64,000 nt of DNA from Nitrincola lacisaponensis (GTDB lineage Bacteria > Pseudomonadota > Gammaproteobacteria > Pseudomonadales > Balneatricaceae), in NCBI RefSeq assembly GCF_000691225.1, contig NZ_JMSZ01000032.1, positions 1-64,000 on the forward strand, in the 5' to 3' direction. Within the stretch, counting starts at the first letter, position 1. The number at the start of each line of letters is the position of its first letter. The notes under the pieces are model-generated. The model searched no databases. It saw only the letters and a list, made by a program, of their open reading frames with translations, and was not told the origin of the DNA. Position numbers and translations under genes: made by a program. Positions 8,621-19,072 of this stretch are shown piece by piece.

Positions 8621-8635
8621 TGTGTCCGGGACACA
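8621..8635. promoter_or_regulatory. Perfect palindrome, candidate operator of the etf genes
   Basis: TGTGTCCGGGACACA reads as 7-bp perfect arms about a central G. It lies midway between the divergent etf transcription units, where a shared repressor or activator would bind. The regulator is unknown. Confidence 0.4.
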
Positions 8636-8719
8636 GTTTACCTGAGACGATATCATCAGAGTCGATCTATAGTATAAGTGAAATCCCTTATCTGATAAAA
8701 TTTTCTTATAGCAGGCGGG

Positions 8720-8750
8720 TTGTGGCGCAATCAGCGAATTCTGCTATAGT
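8720..8750 (+). promoter_or_regulatory. Predicted extended -10 promoter of etfBA
   Basis: TGCTATAGT (TGn plus TATAGT at 8745-8750) is an extended -10. TTGTGG at 8720-8725 can serve as a -35 with 18-19 bp spacing. It lies about 40 bp upstream of the etfB ATG, which has AAGGAAA as ribosome site. Confidence 0.5.
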
Positions 8751-8791
8751 CCGTGATGCATTCAGCTGGCTAAACTGAAGGAAATCTATTC

Positions 8792-9541
8792 ATGAAGGTT
8801 CTCGTTACAGTTAAACGTGTAATCGACTATAACGTGAAGGTCCGTGTCAAACCGGATAACACTGATGTCGATCTGAAAAATGTCAAAATGGCGGTTAACC
8901 CTTTCTGTGAAATCGCTGTCGAGCAGGCCGTACGCTTGAAAGAAGCAGGCAAGGCGTCTGAAGTAGTGGTTGTGTCCATGGGTCCCCAGAATGCGCAGGA
9001 GCAGTTGCGTACCGCTCTGGCGATGGGAGCCGACCGTGCAATCCTGGTACAGTCCGATGAGGTGCTGGAGTCTCTGACAGTTGCCAAACTGCTGGCCAAG
9101 ATTGTTGAAGAAGAGCAGCCGGGTCTGGTGATCATGGGTAAACAGTCCATTGACACAGATAACAACCAGACCGGACAAATGCTGGCTGCCCTGACGGGTA
9201 TGTCTCAGGGTACGTTTATTTCCGGCCTGGAGCTGAGCGATTCTGAAGCTCAGGTAGTACGTGAAATTGATGGTGGTCTGCAAACCCTGGCAGTCAAGTT
9301 GCCTGCTGTACTGACGGTTGACCTGCGTCTGAACGAGCCGCGTTACGCATCTTTGCCGAATATCATGAAAGCCAAGAAAAAGCCGCTGGATACCAAAACA
9401 CCGGCTGATTACGGTGTTGAAGTGAAAGCCAATACCCGCTTGCTGAAGGTTGAGCCTCCTGCTGAGCGTCAGGCTGGTATCAAGGTGGCCAGTGTCGCCG
9501 AGTTGGTAGATAAACTGAAGAATGAAGCGAAGGTGATCTAA
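8792..9541 (+). CDS. etfB: Electron transfer flavoprotein, beta subunit
   Basis: 249 residues, full family length. The sequence has the ETF-beta opening ([18 protein letters not shown]), the AMP-binding region around [22 protein letters not shown], and [14 protein letters not shown]. With EtfA it forms the soluble FAD/AMP heterodimer that accepts electrons from acyl-CoA and other dehydrogenases and gives them to ETF-QO. Its TAA stop overlaps the etfA ATG by one base (TAATG), which implies translational coupling and equimolar synthesis. Confidence 0.97.
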   Translation: MKVLVTVKRVIDYNVKVRVKPDNTDVDLKNVKMAVNPFCEIAVEQAVRLKEAGKASEVVVVSMGPQNAQEQLRTALAMGADRAILVQSDEVLESLTVAKLLAKIVEEEQPGLVIMGKQSIDTDNNQTGQMLAALTGMSQGTFISGLELSDSEAQVVREIDGGLQTLAVKLPAVLTVDLRLNEPRYASLPNIMKAKKKPLDTKTPADYGVEVKANTRLLKVEPPAERQAGIKVASVAELVDKLKNEAKVI

Positions 9542-10470
9542 TGGCTATTTTATTGATTGCTGAACATGACAATTCCGCTCTGAAGTCGGCCACCCTGTCG
9601 ACCGTGACAGCAGCGACTCAGATCGGTGGCGACATTGATTTATTGATTGTTGGCAGTGGTTGCACACCGGTGGCTGATGCTGCGGCCAAAGTACCGGGTC
9701 TGCGTAAGGTTCTGGTGGCTGATGATGCGGCTTATGATCATGAGATTGCCGAGAATGTGGCGGATCTGGTCAAGGGCCTGGCGGCTGATTACAGCCATAT
9801 TCTGGCACCTGCAACGACGAATGGTAAGAACTTTATGCCGCGTCTGGCGGCGTTGCTGGATGTGGGACAGATCTCCGAGATCGTTTCAGTCGAAGCGGCT
9901 GATACCTTCAAGCGTCCGATCTATGCAGGTAATGCGATTGCTACTGTGCAATCACTGGACCCGATCAAAGTTGTGACGGTACGTGGCACTTCGTTTGATC
10001 CGGCGGCTACTGAAGGTGGTTCTGCGACTGTGGAAAACCTGAGCCAGGTCAGCAATACCGGCCTGAGTCGCCTGGTTTCTGAAGAGCTGGCTCAATCGGA
10101 CCGTCCTGAACTGACCACAGCCAAGGTGATCGTGGCGGGTGGTCGTGGTATGGGCGACAAGGCACACTTCGCCATGCTCGACGCACTGGCTGACAAGCTG
10201 GGTGCCGCGGTAGGGGCTACGCGTGCAGCTGTTGATGCCGGTTTTGTACCGAACGATTATCAGATTGGGCAAACCGGTAAGGTTGTGGCGCCGGAGCTTT
10301 ACATTGGTGTCGGCTTGTCAGGTGCTATTCAGCACTTGGCGGGTATGAAAGATTCCAAGGTGATTGTGGCAATCAACAAGGATGAAGATGCTCCGATCTT
10401 CCAGGTGGCGGACTACGGTCTGGTTGCTGACCTGTTTGAAGCTGTTCCGGAGCTGGAAAAAGCACTCTGA
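9541..10470 (+). CDS. etfA: Electron transfer flavoprotein, alpha subunit
   Basis: 309 residues. The C-terminal half holds the FAD-binding segment: VAGGRGMG near residue 198, then GQTGKVVAPELYIGVG, SGAIQHLAGM and the NKDEDAPIF stretch. It pairs with EtfB, coded just upstream and overlapping by one base. A strong hairpin ends the transcript before the convergent gcvP. Confidence 0.97.
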   Translation: MAILLIAEHDNSALKSATLSTVTAATQIGGDIDLLIVGSGCTPVADAAAKVPGLRKVLVADDAAYDHEIAENVADLVKGLAADYSHILAPATTNGKNFMPRLAALLDVGQISEIVSVEAADTFKRPIYAGNAIATVQSLDPIKVVTVRGTSFDPAATEGGSATVENLSQVSNTGLSRLVSEELAQSDRPELTTAKVIVAGGRGMGDKAHFAMLDALADKLGAAVGATRAAVDAGFVPNDYQIGQTGKVVAPELYIGVGLSGAIQHLAGMKDSKVIVAINKDEDAPIFQVADYGLVADLFEAVPELEKAL

Positions 10471-10482
10471 TGGCTTGAAAGA

Positions 10483-10512
10483 TTCGTCCGCCACCTTCGG
10501 GTGGCGGACGAA
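10483..10512. terminator. UUCG-loop hairpin between etfA and gcvP
   Basis: 13-bp perfect stem TTCGTCCGCCACC / GGTGGCGGACGAA closed by the very stable TTCG tetraloop, 12 bp after the etfA stop and 23 bp from the gcvP stop. No clear U-run; it probably insulates both convergent genes. Confidence 0.7.
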
Positions 10513-10535
10513 GACCTGGTGGCTGTCTTCCTGAC

Positions 10536-13433
10536 TTAACGGTAGTCCTCTACCGGCACACACGCACAGAACAGATTACGGTCACCATAGACGTTATCAA
10601 TGCGATTGACGCTAGGCCATACCTTGGCATCTTTCAGCCATTCTGCTGGAAAGGCACCCTGCTCACGGCTATAAACCCGATCCCAGTTCGCATCCATCAA
10701 ATCCGCCTGTGTATGTGGTGCATGACGTAACGGACTCTGTTCAGCCGTCATTTCACCTGTTTCCACTGCCGCAATTTCCTGACGTATCTGTACCATCGCC
10801 TCGATAAAACGGTCCAGCTCGGCTTTGGATTCCGATTCGGTGGGTTCGATCATCAGGGTTCCGGGTACCGGGAAAGACATGGTTGGTGCATGGAAACCAA
10901 AGTCCATCAAGCGCTTGGCAACATCTTCTTCGGTGATGCCGGTACGTTCTTTCAATGGGCGCAAATCAATAATGCACTCATGCGCCACGCGTCCATTACG
11001 GCCTGTGTAGAGTACCGGGAAGTGCTCATTCAAGCGGTTGGCAATATAGTTGGCACTGAGAATCGCCACTTCGGTGGCCTGACGCAAGCCGATGCCACCC
11101 ATCAGACTGATATACACCCAACTGATTGACAGAATACTGGCGCTGCCCCAGGGCGCGGCCGAGACGGCAGTATTGTTCTGATTATCATTGTTGACCTGTA
11201 CCACCGGATGGTTGGCCAGATGAGGCACCAGATGGGCTTTGACACCAATCGGTCCCATACCGGGGCCACCACCACCGTGCGGGATGCAGAATGTCTTGTG
11301 CAGGTTCATGTGTGATACATCGGCACCGATCTCGGCAGGTTTACTGATGCAGACCTGCGCATTCAGGTTGGCACCATCCATATACACCTGACCACCACAC
11401 TCATGCACAATGGCACAGATCTCTTTGATCTCTTCCTCGAATACACCGTGAGTGGAGGGGTAGGTGATCATCAGCGCAGCCAGGTCATCTTTGTGTGCCA
11501 GAGCCTTGTTACGCAGATCCTCAACATCCACATTACCCTGGGCATCACAGTCAATCAGTACGACCTGCATATCCACCATGGCCGCAGACGCGGGATTGGT
11601 GCCATGGGCAGATGTGGGGATAAGGCACACGTTACGATGCCCTTCACCTTTGGCACGCAGATAGTTGCGAATCGCCATCAGACCGGCATATTCACCCTGA
11701 GCACCTGAATTGGGCTGCATGCAGATGGCATCAAAACCGGTGATTGCACGCAGCATCTGATCCAGCTCATCAATCATTTGCTGATACCCCAGAGCCTGTT
11801 CCCGTGGTGCAAAAGGATGCATGTTGGCCAGCTCTGGCCAGGTCACAGGAATCATCTCCGCCGTCGCGTTGAGCTTCATGGTGCAGGAGCCCAGTGCAAT
11901 CATACTGTGTGCCAGTGAGATATCCTTGTTTTCCAGCTTTTTCAGGTAACGCAGCATCTCTGTTTCGCTGTGATGCGTGTTAAACACCGGATGGGTCAGA
12001 ATCTCGTTTTCACGCAGCAGGGATGCGGGCAGGGCAGGGGTGCCGTTTTCGATCAGTTGGTAATCCAGTGCTTCCATATCCAGATGGTGGGTTTCGCCCA
12101 GCAGCGCTTTCCACAGGGTGTGAATCTCTTCACGCGTGGTACGCTCATCACAGGTAATGCCCAGTCGGGTGTCACCAATTTTGCGCAGATTAATTCCCAG
12201 CTCGGCAGCGCGCTCATAGGCTGCATCGCGTGCAAAACCGAGTTCCAGGGTCAGAGTGTCGAACCAGTGGGTATTGACGATGGTGACGCCTTTGCTACTC
12301 AGTCCGGCAGCCAGGATATTGGTCAGACGATGAATACGTGAAGCGATGATTTTCAGCCCTTCCGGTCCGTGATAGACCGCATAGAAAGCGGCCATGTTGG
12401 CCAGCAATGCCTGGGCGGTACAGATGTTGGACATGGCTTTTTCACGGCGGATATGCTGCTCACGGGTTTGCATTGCCATACGCAAGGCAGGCTTGCCTCG
12501 GCTATCCACTGATACGCCGATAATACGGCCCGGTACAGATCGCTTGAAGGCATCACGGGTAGCGAAATAGGCGGCAGATGGACCACCATAGCCCATGGGG
12601 ACACCAAAACGCTGCGATGAACCGAACACGACGTCGGCACCCAGATCTCCCGGTGACTTCAGCAGAACCAGTGCCATAATATCGGCTGCCGCACAGAACA
12701 GTGCTTTTTGCTCATGCGCCTGTTGAATCAGCGCCTGATAGTCCTTGATTTCACCCAGGGTGTCCGGGTACTGGACGACCACACCAAAATAGTTGTGTTG
12801 TGCCATCAGACTGGCTACATCACCGATCACGACTTCAATGCCCAGCGGTTCGGCACGTGTCTGGATAACACTGATATTTTGTGGATGCAGCTGTTCATCG
12901 ACGATAAAGACATTGGCATGTTTGGCTTTGGACATGCGCTTGCACAATGTCATTGCCTCAGCCGCGGCAGTGGCTTCATCCAGCAGTGAAGCGTTAGCCA
13001 GTTCGAGGCCGGTCAGATCCATAATCATCTGCTGGAAGGTCAGCAGTCCTTCCAGGCGCCCCTGAGAGATTTCTGGCTGATAGGGGGTGTAAGCGGTGTA
13101 CCAGCCCGGATTTTCCAATACGTTACGCAGGATGACATTCGGGGTGATGGCATCGGTGAAGCCCATGCCGATCATGGAACGCTTGACGATATTCTGGCTC
13201 ATGATCGCCTTGAGGCGTTCCAGAGTTTCGGTTTCCGTACGCGGGGTATCCAGCTCTGCAGGGATATCGCAACGAATCGAAGCCGGCACCGTGCGTTGAA
13301 TCATATCTTCCAGTGTCTGAAAGCCGGTCGCTTCCAGCATGGCCTGCTGCTCTTCGACTGAAGGGCCGATATGACGCTCAATGAAGGCATCATGGTGTTC
13401 AAGCGTATGTAACGAAAGTGAATGTGGGCACAT
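10536..13433 (-). CDS. gcvP: Glycine dehydrogenase (decarboxylating), P-protein of the glycine cleavage system
   Basis: 965 residues from the ATG at 13433; the frame stays open to 13502, but those 23 extra residues resemble nothing in the family. AGGA lies about 10 nt before the chosen ATG, and the next residues ([13 protein letters not shown]) are the normal P-protein start. The single-chain form carries both halves of the family. The PLP lysine is in [18 protein letters not shown]. It decarboxylates glycine and passes the aminomethyl group to lipoyl H-protein; gcvT and gcvH are not in the window. I looked for a glycine riboswitch in the leader and saw none. Confidence 0.96.
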   Translation of the reverse strand: MCPHSLSLHTLEHHDAFIERHIGPSVEEQQAMLEATGFQTLEDMIQRTVPASIRCDIPAELDTPRTETETLERLKAIMSQNIVKRSMIGMGFTDAITPNVILRNVLENPGWYTAYTPYQPEISQGRLEGLLTFQQMIMDLTGLELANASLLDEATAAAEAMTLCKRMSKAKHANVFIVDEQLHPQNISVIQTRAEPLGIEVVIGDVASLMAQHNYFGVVVQYPDTLGEIKDYQALIQQAHEQKALFCAAADIMALVLLKSPGDLGADVVFGSSQRFGVPMGYGGPSAAYFATRDAFKRSVPGRIIGVSVDSRGKPALRMAMQTREQHIRREKAMSNICTAQALLANMAAFYAVYHGPEGLKIIASRIHRLTNILAAGLSSKGVTIVNTHWFDTLTLELGFARDAAYERAAELGINLRKIGDTRLGITCDERTTREEIHTLWKALLGETHHLDMEALDYQLIENGTPALPASLLRENEILTHPVFNTHHSETEMLRYLKKLENKDISLAHSMIALGSCTMKLNATAEMIPVTWPELANMHPFAPREQALGYQQMIDELDQMLRAITGFDAICMQPNSGAQGEYAGLMAIRNYLRAKGEGHRNVCLIPTSAHGTNPASAAMVDMQVVLIDCDAQGNVDVEDLRNKALAHKDDLAALMITYPSTHGVFEEEIKEICAIVHECGGQVYMDGANLNAQVCISKPAEIGADVSHMNLHKTFCIPHGGGGPGMGPIGVKAHLVPHLANHPVVQVNNDNQNNTAVSAAPWGSASILSISWVYISLMGGIGLRQATEVAILSANYIANRLNEHFPVLYTGRNGRVAHECIIDLRPLKERTGITEEDVAKRLMDFGFHAPTMSFPVPGTLMIEPTESESKAELDRFIEAMVQIRQEIAAVETGEMTAEQSPLRHAPHTQADLMDANWDRVYSREQGAFPAEWLKDAKVWPSVNRIDNVYGDRNLFCACVPVEDYR

Positions 13434-13578
13434 TACCAAGTAATCCTGCATAGGTTGTATCGGACCCGGCGAACAACACCAGAGCCGACCGGGAAAATTC
13501 ACCCCGGATTGTCAGATTCAGGCGCAGATTTTAACCTTTTTTTCATCTAAGTGGGTAAAAAATGGTCGTAGATGGTTT

Positions 13579-15141
13579 TCAGCGTTGAGCTGCTTTGAGG
13601 TTGGTGTACAGATGCCGTTCATCCAGATGGGGTGTATTGAGCTGTAGCAGTTGCGTCCGCAGGGCCGGTGTTGTCACCACCCGAACCTGATGGTGTTGTT
13701 CCAGTTTTTCGACCATGCTGTCCAGCGCAAAAATAGCGGTCAGGTCCATAAAGTTGACTTTGCGGCAATCAATAATGATATGACGGGTGCCGATAACCTG
13801 ATCGACTGTCTCGATACGGTCCAGCATCTGGCTGGCTGAACCAAAGAATAGTGGACCTTTGACATGAATGACCCGGACTCCTGGGCCAATTTTTTCCAGC
13901 TGATGTGACTGATGCCCGTTACCGTCATCAAAACGTATATCCGCATCCCGGGCTACCCGTCGGGTCAGCATGCCCATCGCCAGGATCACGCCGACGGCAA
14001 CCGCCATGACCAGATCAACAAGTACCGTCAGCAGAAAAACAGCAAGCATGATCAAAATATCGGATCTTGGTGCTGTTTTCAGTCGCTTGAACAGGCGATA
14101 GTCGAGTATATCAATCCCCACCTTGATCAGAATGCCTGCCAGAACAGCCAGGGGAATATGTGTGGCCAGAGGCGCCAGACCCAGCAGCAGCGTCAGCAGT
14201 AGCAGTGCATGAATAACGCCGCTGAGCCGCGTGGTTCCACCCGAGCGGACATTGATGACGGTACGCATGGTGGCACCGGCACCGGGTAGTCCACCAATAA
14301 ATGCACACAGCATATTACCCAGACCCTGACCGATCAGCTCACGATTGGGCTGGTGGCGAGTGTGGGTAATTGAGTCCGTGACCAGCGATGTCAGCAGGCT
14401 GTCAAGACTGCCCAGCAGGGCCAGTGTCAGGCCAAGGCTGATAATCAGGCTCCAGTCTTGCAGGGAGAACTGGGGCAGTCGCCATTCCGGCAGTCCGACA
14501 GGAATATGGCCGATTTCAGCAACCTCAAACTGCAGCAGCAGACTGACACTGGTGAGCAATACCAGTGCCAGCAGAGGTGAGGGGATCACGCGACTGATAC
14601 GCATCGGTGTCAGAAAGAGAATCACCAGGGTCAGCACACCCAGCGTCAGTGCTTGAGGGTTTACGGCAGTGAGTAGTTGCGGCAGGTGCAGCAGTGCTTG
14701 CAGTGGAGCAGACTCTGCGGGTACTCCGATTAATGGGCCTAGCTGCAGTAACACGATAATCACACCCACACCGCTCATGAAGCCTGATATCACCGGGTAA
14801 GGAATGAAGTGTACCAGTGATCCGGTGCGTAACAGGCCGAGGCCGATCTGTACCAGACCGCCTATCAATACGACGGCCATCGCCACTTCCAGATTGCCAC
14901 CAAAGGCACCGAGGGCTGATGCAAAGACAACCGTCATCGGGCCGGTAGGCCCGGAGATCTGTACGCGTGTGCCACCGAGCAGCGCGGCAATCAGTCCCAG
15001 TGCAATGGCACCATAGAGTCCTGCGGCCGCGCCTGCACCTGAGGCGACGCCAAAAGCCAATGCCAGAGGAAGTGCAACGATACCGGCAGTAATGCCACCA
15101 GAGAGATCACCTTTAATCGAGGAAAAGACTGAAGCAGGCAT
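13579..15141 (-). CDS. SulP-family anion transporter with C-terminal STAS domain
   Basis: About 520 residues from the ATG at 15141 (the frame is open to 15243 with 34 atypical residues and no ribosome site). It starts with the SulP signature SIKGDLSGGITAGIVALPLALAFG. About a dozen membrane spans reach residue ~410, and a cytoplasmic STAS domain follows (HVKGPLFFGSASQML; IIDCRKVNFMDLTAIFALD). Family members carry sulfate, bicarbonate or other anions, often coupled to Na+ or H+. The gene stands alone, divergent from the copper receptor and behind gcvP, so the substrate cannot be told from context. The start is uncertain. Confidence 0.88.
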   Translation of the reverse strand: MPASVFSSIKGDLSGGITAGIVALPLALAFGVASGAGAAAGLYGAIALGLIAALLGGTRVQISGPTGPMTVVFASALGAFGGNLEVAMAVVLIGGLVQIGLGLLRTGSLVHFIPYPVISGFMSGVGVIIVLLQLGPLIGVPAESAPLQALLHLPQLLTAVNPQALTLGVLTLVILFLTPMRISRVIPSPLLALVLLTSVSLLLQFEVAEIGHIPVGLPEWRLPQFSLQDWSLIISLGLTLALLGSLDSLLTSLVTDSITHTRHQPNRELIGQGLGNMLCAFIGGLPGAGATMRTVINVRSGGTTRLSGVIHALLLLTLLLGLAPLATHIPLAVLAGILIKVGIDILDYRLFKRLKTAPRSDILIMLAVFLLTVLVDLVMAVAVGVILAMGMLTRRVARDADIRFDDGNGHQSHQLEKIGPGVRVIHVKGPLFFGSASQMLDRIETVDQVIGTRHIIIDCRKVNFMDLTAIFALDSMVEKLEQHHQVRVVTTPALRTQLLQLNTPHLDERHLYTNLKAAQR

Positions 15142-15337
15142 TAGAAAAGCGTCCGGGTGCGGTAAAACATCTACTTTGCACAGCCATAGGGCGCTTTGCA
15201 ATCCCCATTTGATCACTCCGTGATGCCAAATATGCTGCGACATTATGTCTCAATGCAGTCGCATCTATTTCCATTAGACTTCGCAGGGTTTTTTAAAGGT
15301 TCGCCATTCATCGAACAGAGAGTCCAGAGGAGCTGAT

Positions 15338-17587
15338 ATGAACCCTGCCGTTTTTACACCCAGGCCGCTTGCGGTTGCGATCACCTGTGTATTGGTACTG
15401 CCCTGGTGTTATGCCAGTGCCAATGATGCCATGCTGCTGGAAGTCACCAAACCTGTAGCGAATCCACTGGATACATCAGTCGAGTCATCGCCATCAGCCC
15501 TGGCGCTGTTGCGTGCTGCAACACATGATACGGCCAGCTTATTACGAAATATTCCGGGCATGAGTCTATATGGTGCTGGAGGGGTGTCGAGCTTGCCAGC
15601 TATTCGTGGCCTGGCCGATGATCGTGTACGCATCAAGGTGGATGGGATGGATCTGATCGCAGCCTGTCCCAACCACATGAATCCGCCGTTATCCTATGTT
15701 GACCCCAGCCAGCTTGCAGTGCTGAAAGTCTATGCCGGTATTGCGCCAGTCAGTGTTGGCGGTGACAGTATTGGCGGTTCCATTGTTGCTGAAAGGGCTA
15801 CCCCCGAGTTTGCATTGCCGGGAGAAGCGGCGCTGACACGGACTGAAATAGGCGCTTTTTATCGCAGCAACAACCGGGCTGTTGGTACGCACCTGTCGAC
15901 CCGTTATGCCACGGATACCCTGAGCCTCGATTACAGCGGTGCCTGGAGTCAGGCGGACAATTATAAAGCCGGTGGTGACTTTAAGTCGTTTGTGGATACA
16001 GGACGGCCTGGACATACCCTGGCGCGTGATGAGGTGGGATCAACCGCTTACGAGACTCAGAATCATGCCCTGGGTATTGCGTTCAAACTGGATGAAAACC
16101 TGTTTGATGTTCGCTTCAGCTATCAGGATATGCCGGAACAGCTGTTCCCCAATCAACGTATGGATCTGCTGGAGAATACCCAGAAACTGGTGAATGCGTC
16201 CTGGAGTCGTCCCTTTGAATGGGGTTCGATGGAGGCACGGGTTTATCATGAACAGGTGGATCATTTTATGGACTTTGGTGCAGACAAGCGTTTCTGGTAT
16301 GGCACGCTGTCCGGTGCGGGTAACCCTTGCGATCCGATTCGCTTTCACGGTGATCCCGCAGGCACCTGCGCTGCCGGGATGCCGATGTACTCTGAAAGTG
16401 ATAACACCGGGGTAAGTCTGTCCGCCGATGTGAATGTCAATGACCGGCAGGTGTTGCGCGTGGGAGCTGACCTGCAACGTTATCGTCTGGATGACTATTG
16501 GACCGCATCCGGTGGTGGTATGGGGCCTGGTACCTTCCTGAATATAAATAATGGTCAGCGTGATCGAGCCGCTGTATACGGTGAAGTGGAAACCCGGCAC
16601 AACGCAGCCTGGACCAGTCTGATGGGCGTCAGGTATGAGCGTGTCGAGATGGATGCCGATCCGGTACAGGGCTATGCGGCTGCGAACATGCCCGGTAATC
16701 AGTTAGCTGAGTCTGAAGCCTTTAATGCGCAATCGCGTTCACAAACCGATCATAACCTCGATCTGGCACTGCTGGCGCGTTACCAGCATAGCCCTGGTCT
16801 GGATATTGAGCTGGGACTGGCGCGCAAGGTTCGTTCTCCGAATCTGTATGAGCGCTATACCTGGTCAACCTGGCCGATGGCAGCCACCATGAACAACTTT
16901 GTCGGTGATGGTAATGGCTATGTCGGCAGCATTGATCTGAAACCTGAAACAGCCTATACCGCCTCGGCAACGTTTGACTGGCATGCAGAGGATCGACGCT
17001 GGTCAGTTGCGGCGACACCTTTTTATACTCATGTGGATAACTATATCGATGCTGTACGTCGTCCTGGCTGGAGCGAAAACCAGTTCAACGTACTGCAATA
17101 TGCCAATCAGTCAGCGCGTCTTTATGGTATTGACCTGTCCATGCAGCTGCCTTTGATGGCCAATACATGGGGGAATTGGGGACTGAACAGTGTGGTCAAC
17201 TATACCTAGGGCAAGAACCGTGATACCGGGGATGCACTCTATAACATCATGCCACTCAATGGTCGCTTTACACTGACACATCAGTTGCAAGGCTGGGACA
17301 ATGCGCTGGAATGGATTGTAGTGGATGAAAAATCATCCGGATCGGCTGTTCGTAACGAAATCAGCACGTCCGGTTATAGCCTGATTAACCTGCGTGCCAG
17401 CCATACCTGGAATCAGGTACGGCTGGATTTTGGCATCGAAAACCTGTTTGATCGCTATTATGTACTGCCTACCGGCGGAGCTTATACCGGGCAGGGGAGT
17501 ACCATGGCGATCAACGGCATTCCCTGGGGCATCGGCGTCCCGGGCATGGGACGCTCGGCTTATGTCGGGGTGAAAGTGCAGTTCTGA
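15338..17587 (+). pseudogene. TonB-dependent copper receptor (OprC/NosA type) interrupted by an in-frame amber codon
   Basis: One uninterrupted reading frame of 749 sense codons apart from a single TAG at 17207-17209 (codon 624). Before it are a signal peptide (to about residue 30), plug (LLRNIPGMSLYG; GIAPVSVGGDSIGGSIV) and most of the barrel. After it the frame resumes with GKNRDTGDALYNIMPLNGRF and ends in a normal terminal strand, AYVGVKVQF. The plug has CPNHM, the CxxxM copper ligand pattern of OprC, in a DLIAACPNHMNPPLSY context typical of copper receptors. Stopping at the TAG would remove the last ~125 residues and several barrel strands, so the product should not fold. GAGGAG precedes the ATG. 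Could be a recent nonsense mutation, a sequencing error, or readthrough in a suppressor strain. Confidence 0.8.
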
Positions 17588-18964
17588 TCAGTGTTGCTGA
17601 TAGTCTGTGTTGGTGATCAAGCTGGAGGGACGAGTCCACTCACGCAGCTGATCTGAAAACACGAAGCTAATCGGCAATACACCGCCTTCCGGGTGATATT
17701 GGCAGACCCGGTAGGCGGTCCAGTCACCCTGGTTATCCAGTGTCAGGTTGGCCGGCCCCTGAAGAATCAGGTCATCCTGTCCGCGGACCTCGACCCTGAC
17801 CTGAGTCAGTGACGGTTGAAAACTGTCTGCTTTGATCTGATAAAAGTTACACACCAGGCCATCGCTGAACTCACGATACAGGCTGTCCCGGTCCCGACGT
17901 ACTTCAATAACCAGATCCTTCTTCTCAAAAAAGGCATAGCCTGTTGCGCTGAATGCGATAAGCAATACCGCCAGATAGCCGAACAGCCGTGGACGCCACA
18001 GACCTGATGGCTTTTTGTTGGCAGCTTCAGCACTGGCAAAGCGAATCAGGCCTATTGGCTTGTGCAGTTTGTGCATGATCTGATCACAGGCATCGATACA
18101 GGCGGCGCAATCGATACAGGCGGCCTGCAGACCATCACGTATATCGATTCCGGTTGGGCATACCTGTACGCAAATCCTGCAATCGACACAGTCCCCCGTC
18201 TGACTGGAAGACTGTTTCAGTGCACCGCGAGGTTCACCTCGATTACTGTCATAACTGACTTTCAGAGATTGATTATCCATCATCACCGCTTGAAAGCGTG
18301 AATAAGGGCAGGCATGCAGGCAGATCTTCTCACGGACCAGACCCGCATTGGTGTAGGTCAGCAGGGTCATGATGACCAGCCAGGTCAGCAGTGGCAGCGA
18401 GACTTCCGACCCGGTCAGAGCGGGCAGTATGTCCCGAACCGGTACAAAGTAGCCGGTAAAGGTGACTGCTGTCAGCAGGGCGACAAGCAGCCAGATACTG
18501 TGCTTGAGGATTTTGCGCAGCAGGCGCTTGCCACGCAACGGCAGTGCGTCCTGACGCTGGCGTACTGATGCACGTCCTTCTGTCCAGCGTTCAATGCGGA
18601 TGAAAATCCAGGTCCAGATTGTTTGTGGGCAGGCAAAGCCGCACCAGACACGCCCCCAGAGCATGGAAACGAAAAACAGCAAACTGGCTCCGCTGATCAT
18701 TAATCCGGTGAGAATATGCAGGTCATACCAGGAAAAAGCCGTGCCAAACAAGAGAATCCGACGTTGTGGAAAGTCAAACAGCAGCCAGGGTGTGCCATCG
18801 GCTTCAACCCAAACCAGGCCAAAAAACAGCGCCAGAAGCGGCCAACTGATCAGTCGTCTGAGTGTCTGAAAGCGGCCTTCGGTGAGACGAACATGAATTT
18901 TACCTCCTTCAAGTCCGGATGCATCGGCCACGGGGTAGAGTGGAATTAGGGAATGTTTTGACAT
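17588..18964 (-). CDS. ccoG: CcoG/FixG-family membrane ferredoxin, copper reductase for cbb3 oxidase assembly
   Basis: 458 residues. About five membrane spans include GRVWCGFACPQTIWTW near residue 110 and CLHACPYSRFQ near residue 225. Two 4Fe-4S clusters follow (CVDCRICVQVCPTGID and CIDCAACIDACD, about residues 270-305), then another span and a periplasmic C-terminal domain. CcoG of Rhodobacter capsulatus reduces Cu(II) to Cu(I) for cbb3 oxidase maturation. Here the oxidase genes ccoNOPQ are absent; instead it converges on a copper-type receptor gene with nothing between the two stops. GGAGG precedes the ATG. I saw no FNR box upstream. Confidence 0.93.
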   Translation of the reverse strand: MSKHSLIPLYPVADASGLEGGKIHVRLTEGRFQTLRRLISWPLLALFFGLVWVEADGTPWLLFDFPQRRILLFGTAFSWYDLHILTGLMISGASLLFFVSMLWGRVWCGFACPQTIWTWIFIRIERWTEGRASVRQRQDALPLRGKRLLRKILKHSIWLLVALLTAVTFTGYFVPVRDILPALTGSEVSLPLLTWLVIMTLLTYTNAGLVREKICLHACPYSRFQAVMMDNQSLKVSYDSNRGEPRGALKQSSSQTGDCVDCRICVQVCPTGIDIRDGLQAACIDCAACIDACDQIMHKLHKPIGLIRFASAEAANKKPSGLWRPRLFGYLAVLLIAFSATGYAFFEKKDLVIEVRRDRDSLYREFSDGLVCNFYQIKADSFQPSLTQVRVEVRGQDDLILQGPANLTLDNQGDWTAYRVCQYHPEGGVLPISFVFSDQLREWTRPSSLITNTDYQQH

Positions 18965-19072
18965 GGAGTGCCTCCTCAGATACCGCAGAAATCTTAGGGG
19001 TTAAGTAAAAATAAGGACAGGCACAAAAAAATAATAAATAATAGGTACAGATGTGATGTGTGGAGCCTCGGT

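Larger units (their letters stand above)
8462..8791. promoter_or_regulatory. Divergent control region between ETF-QO and etfBA
   Basis: No gene is visible in these 330 bp. It holds a candidate etfB promoter at 8720-8750 and a 15-bp perfect palindrome at 8621-8635. I could not see a convincing PsrA/FadR-type fatty-acid regulator site. Confidence 0.6.

Noticed and set aside
13434-13578. Glycine riboswitch before gcvP
   Set aside because: I looked for the paired aptamer motifs in the leader and found none; only a TTAAAATC-type -10 region is visible.
17207-17209. Pyrrolysine or programmed readthrough at the TAG
   Set aside because: No pyl genes or downstream signal here, and TonB receptors are not known to use it; a nonsense mutation or read error is simpler.
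18965-19072. FNR/Anr box before ccoG
   Set aside because: No TTGAT-N4-ATCAA pattern in the gap between ccoG and the MocR gene.
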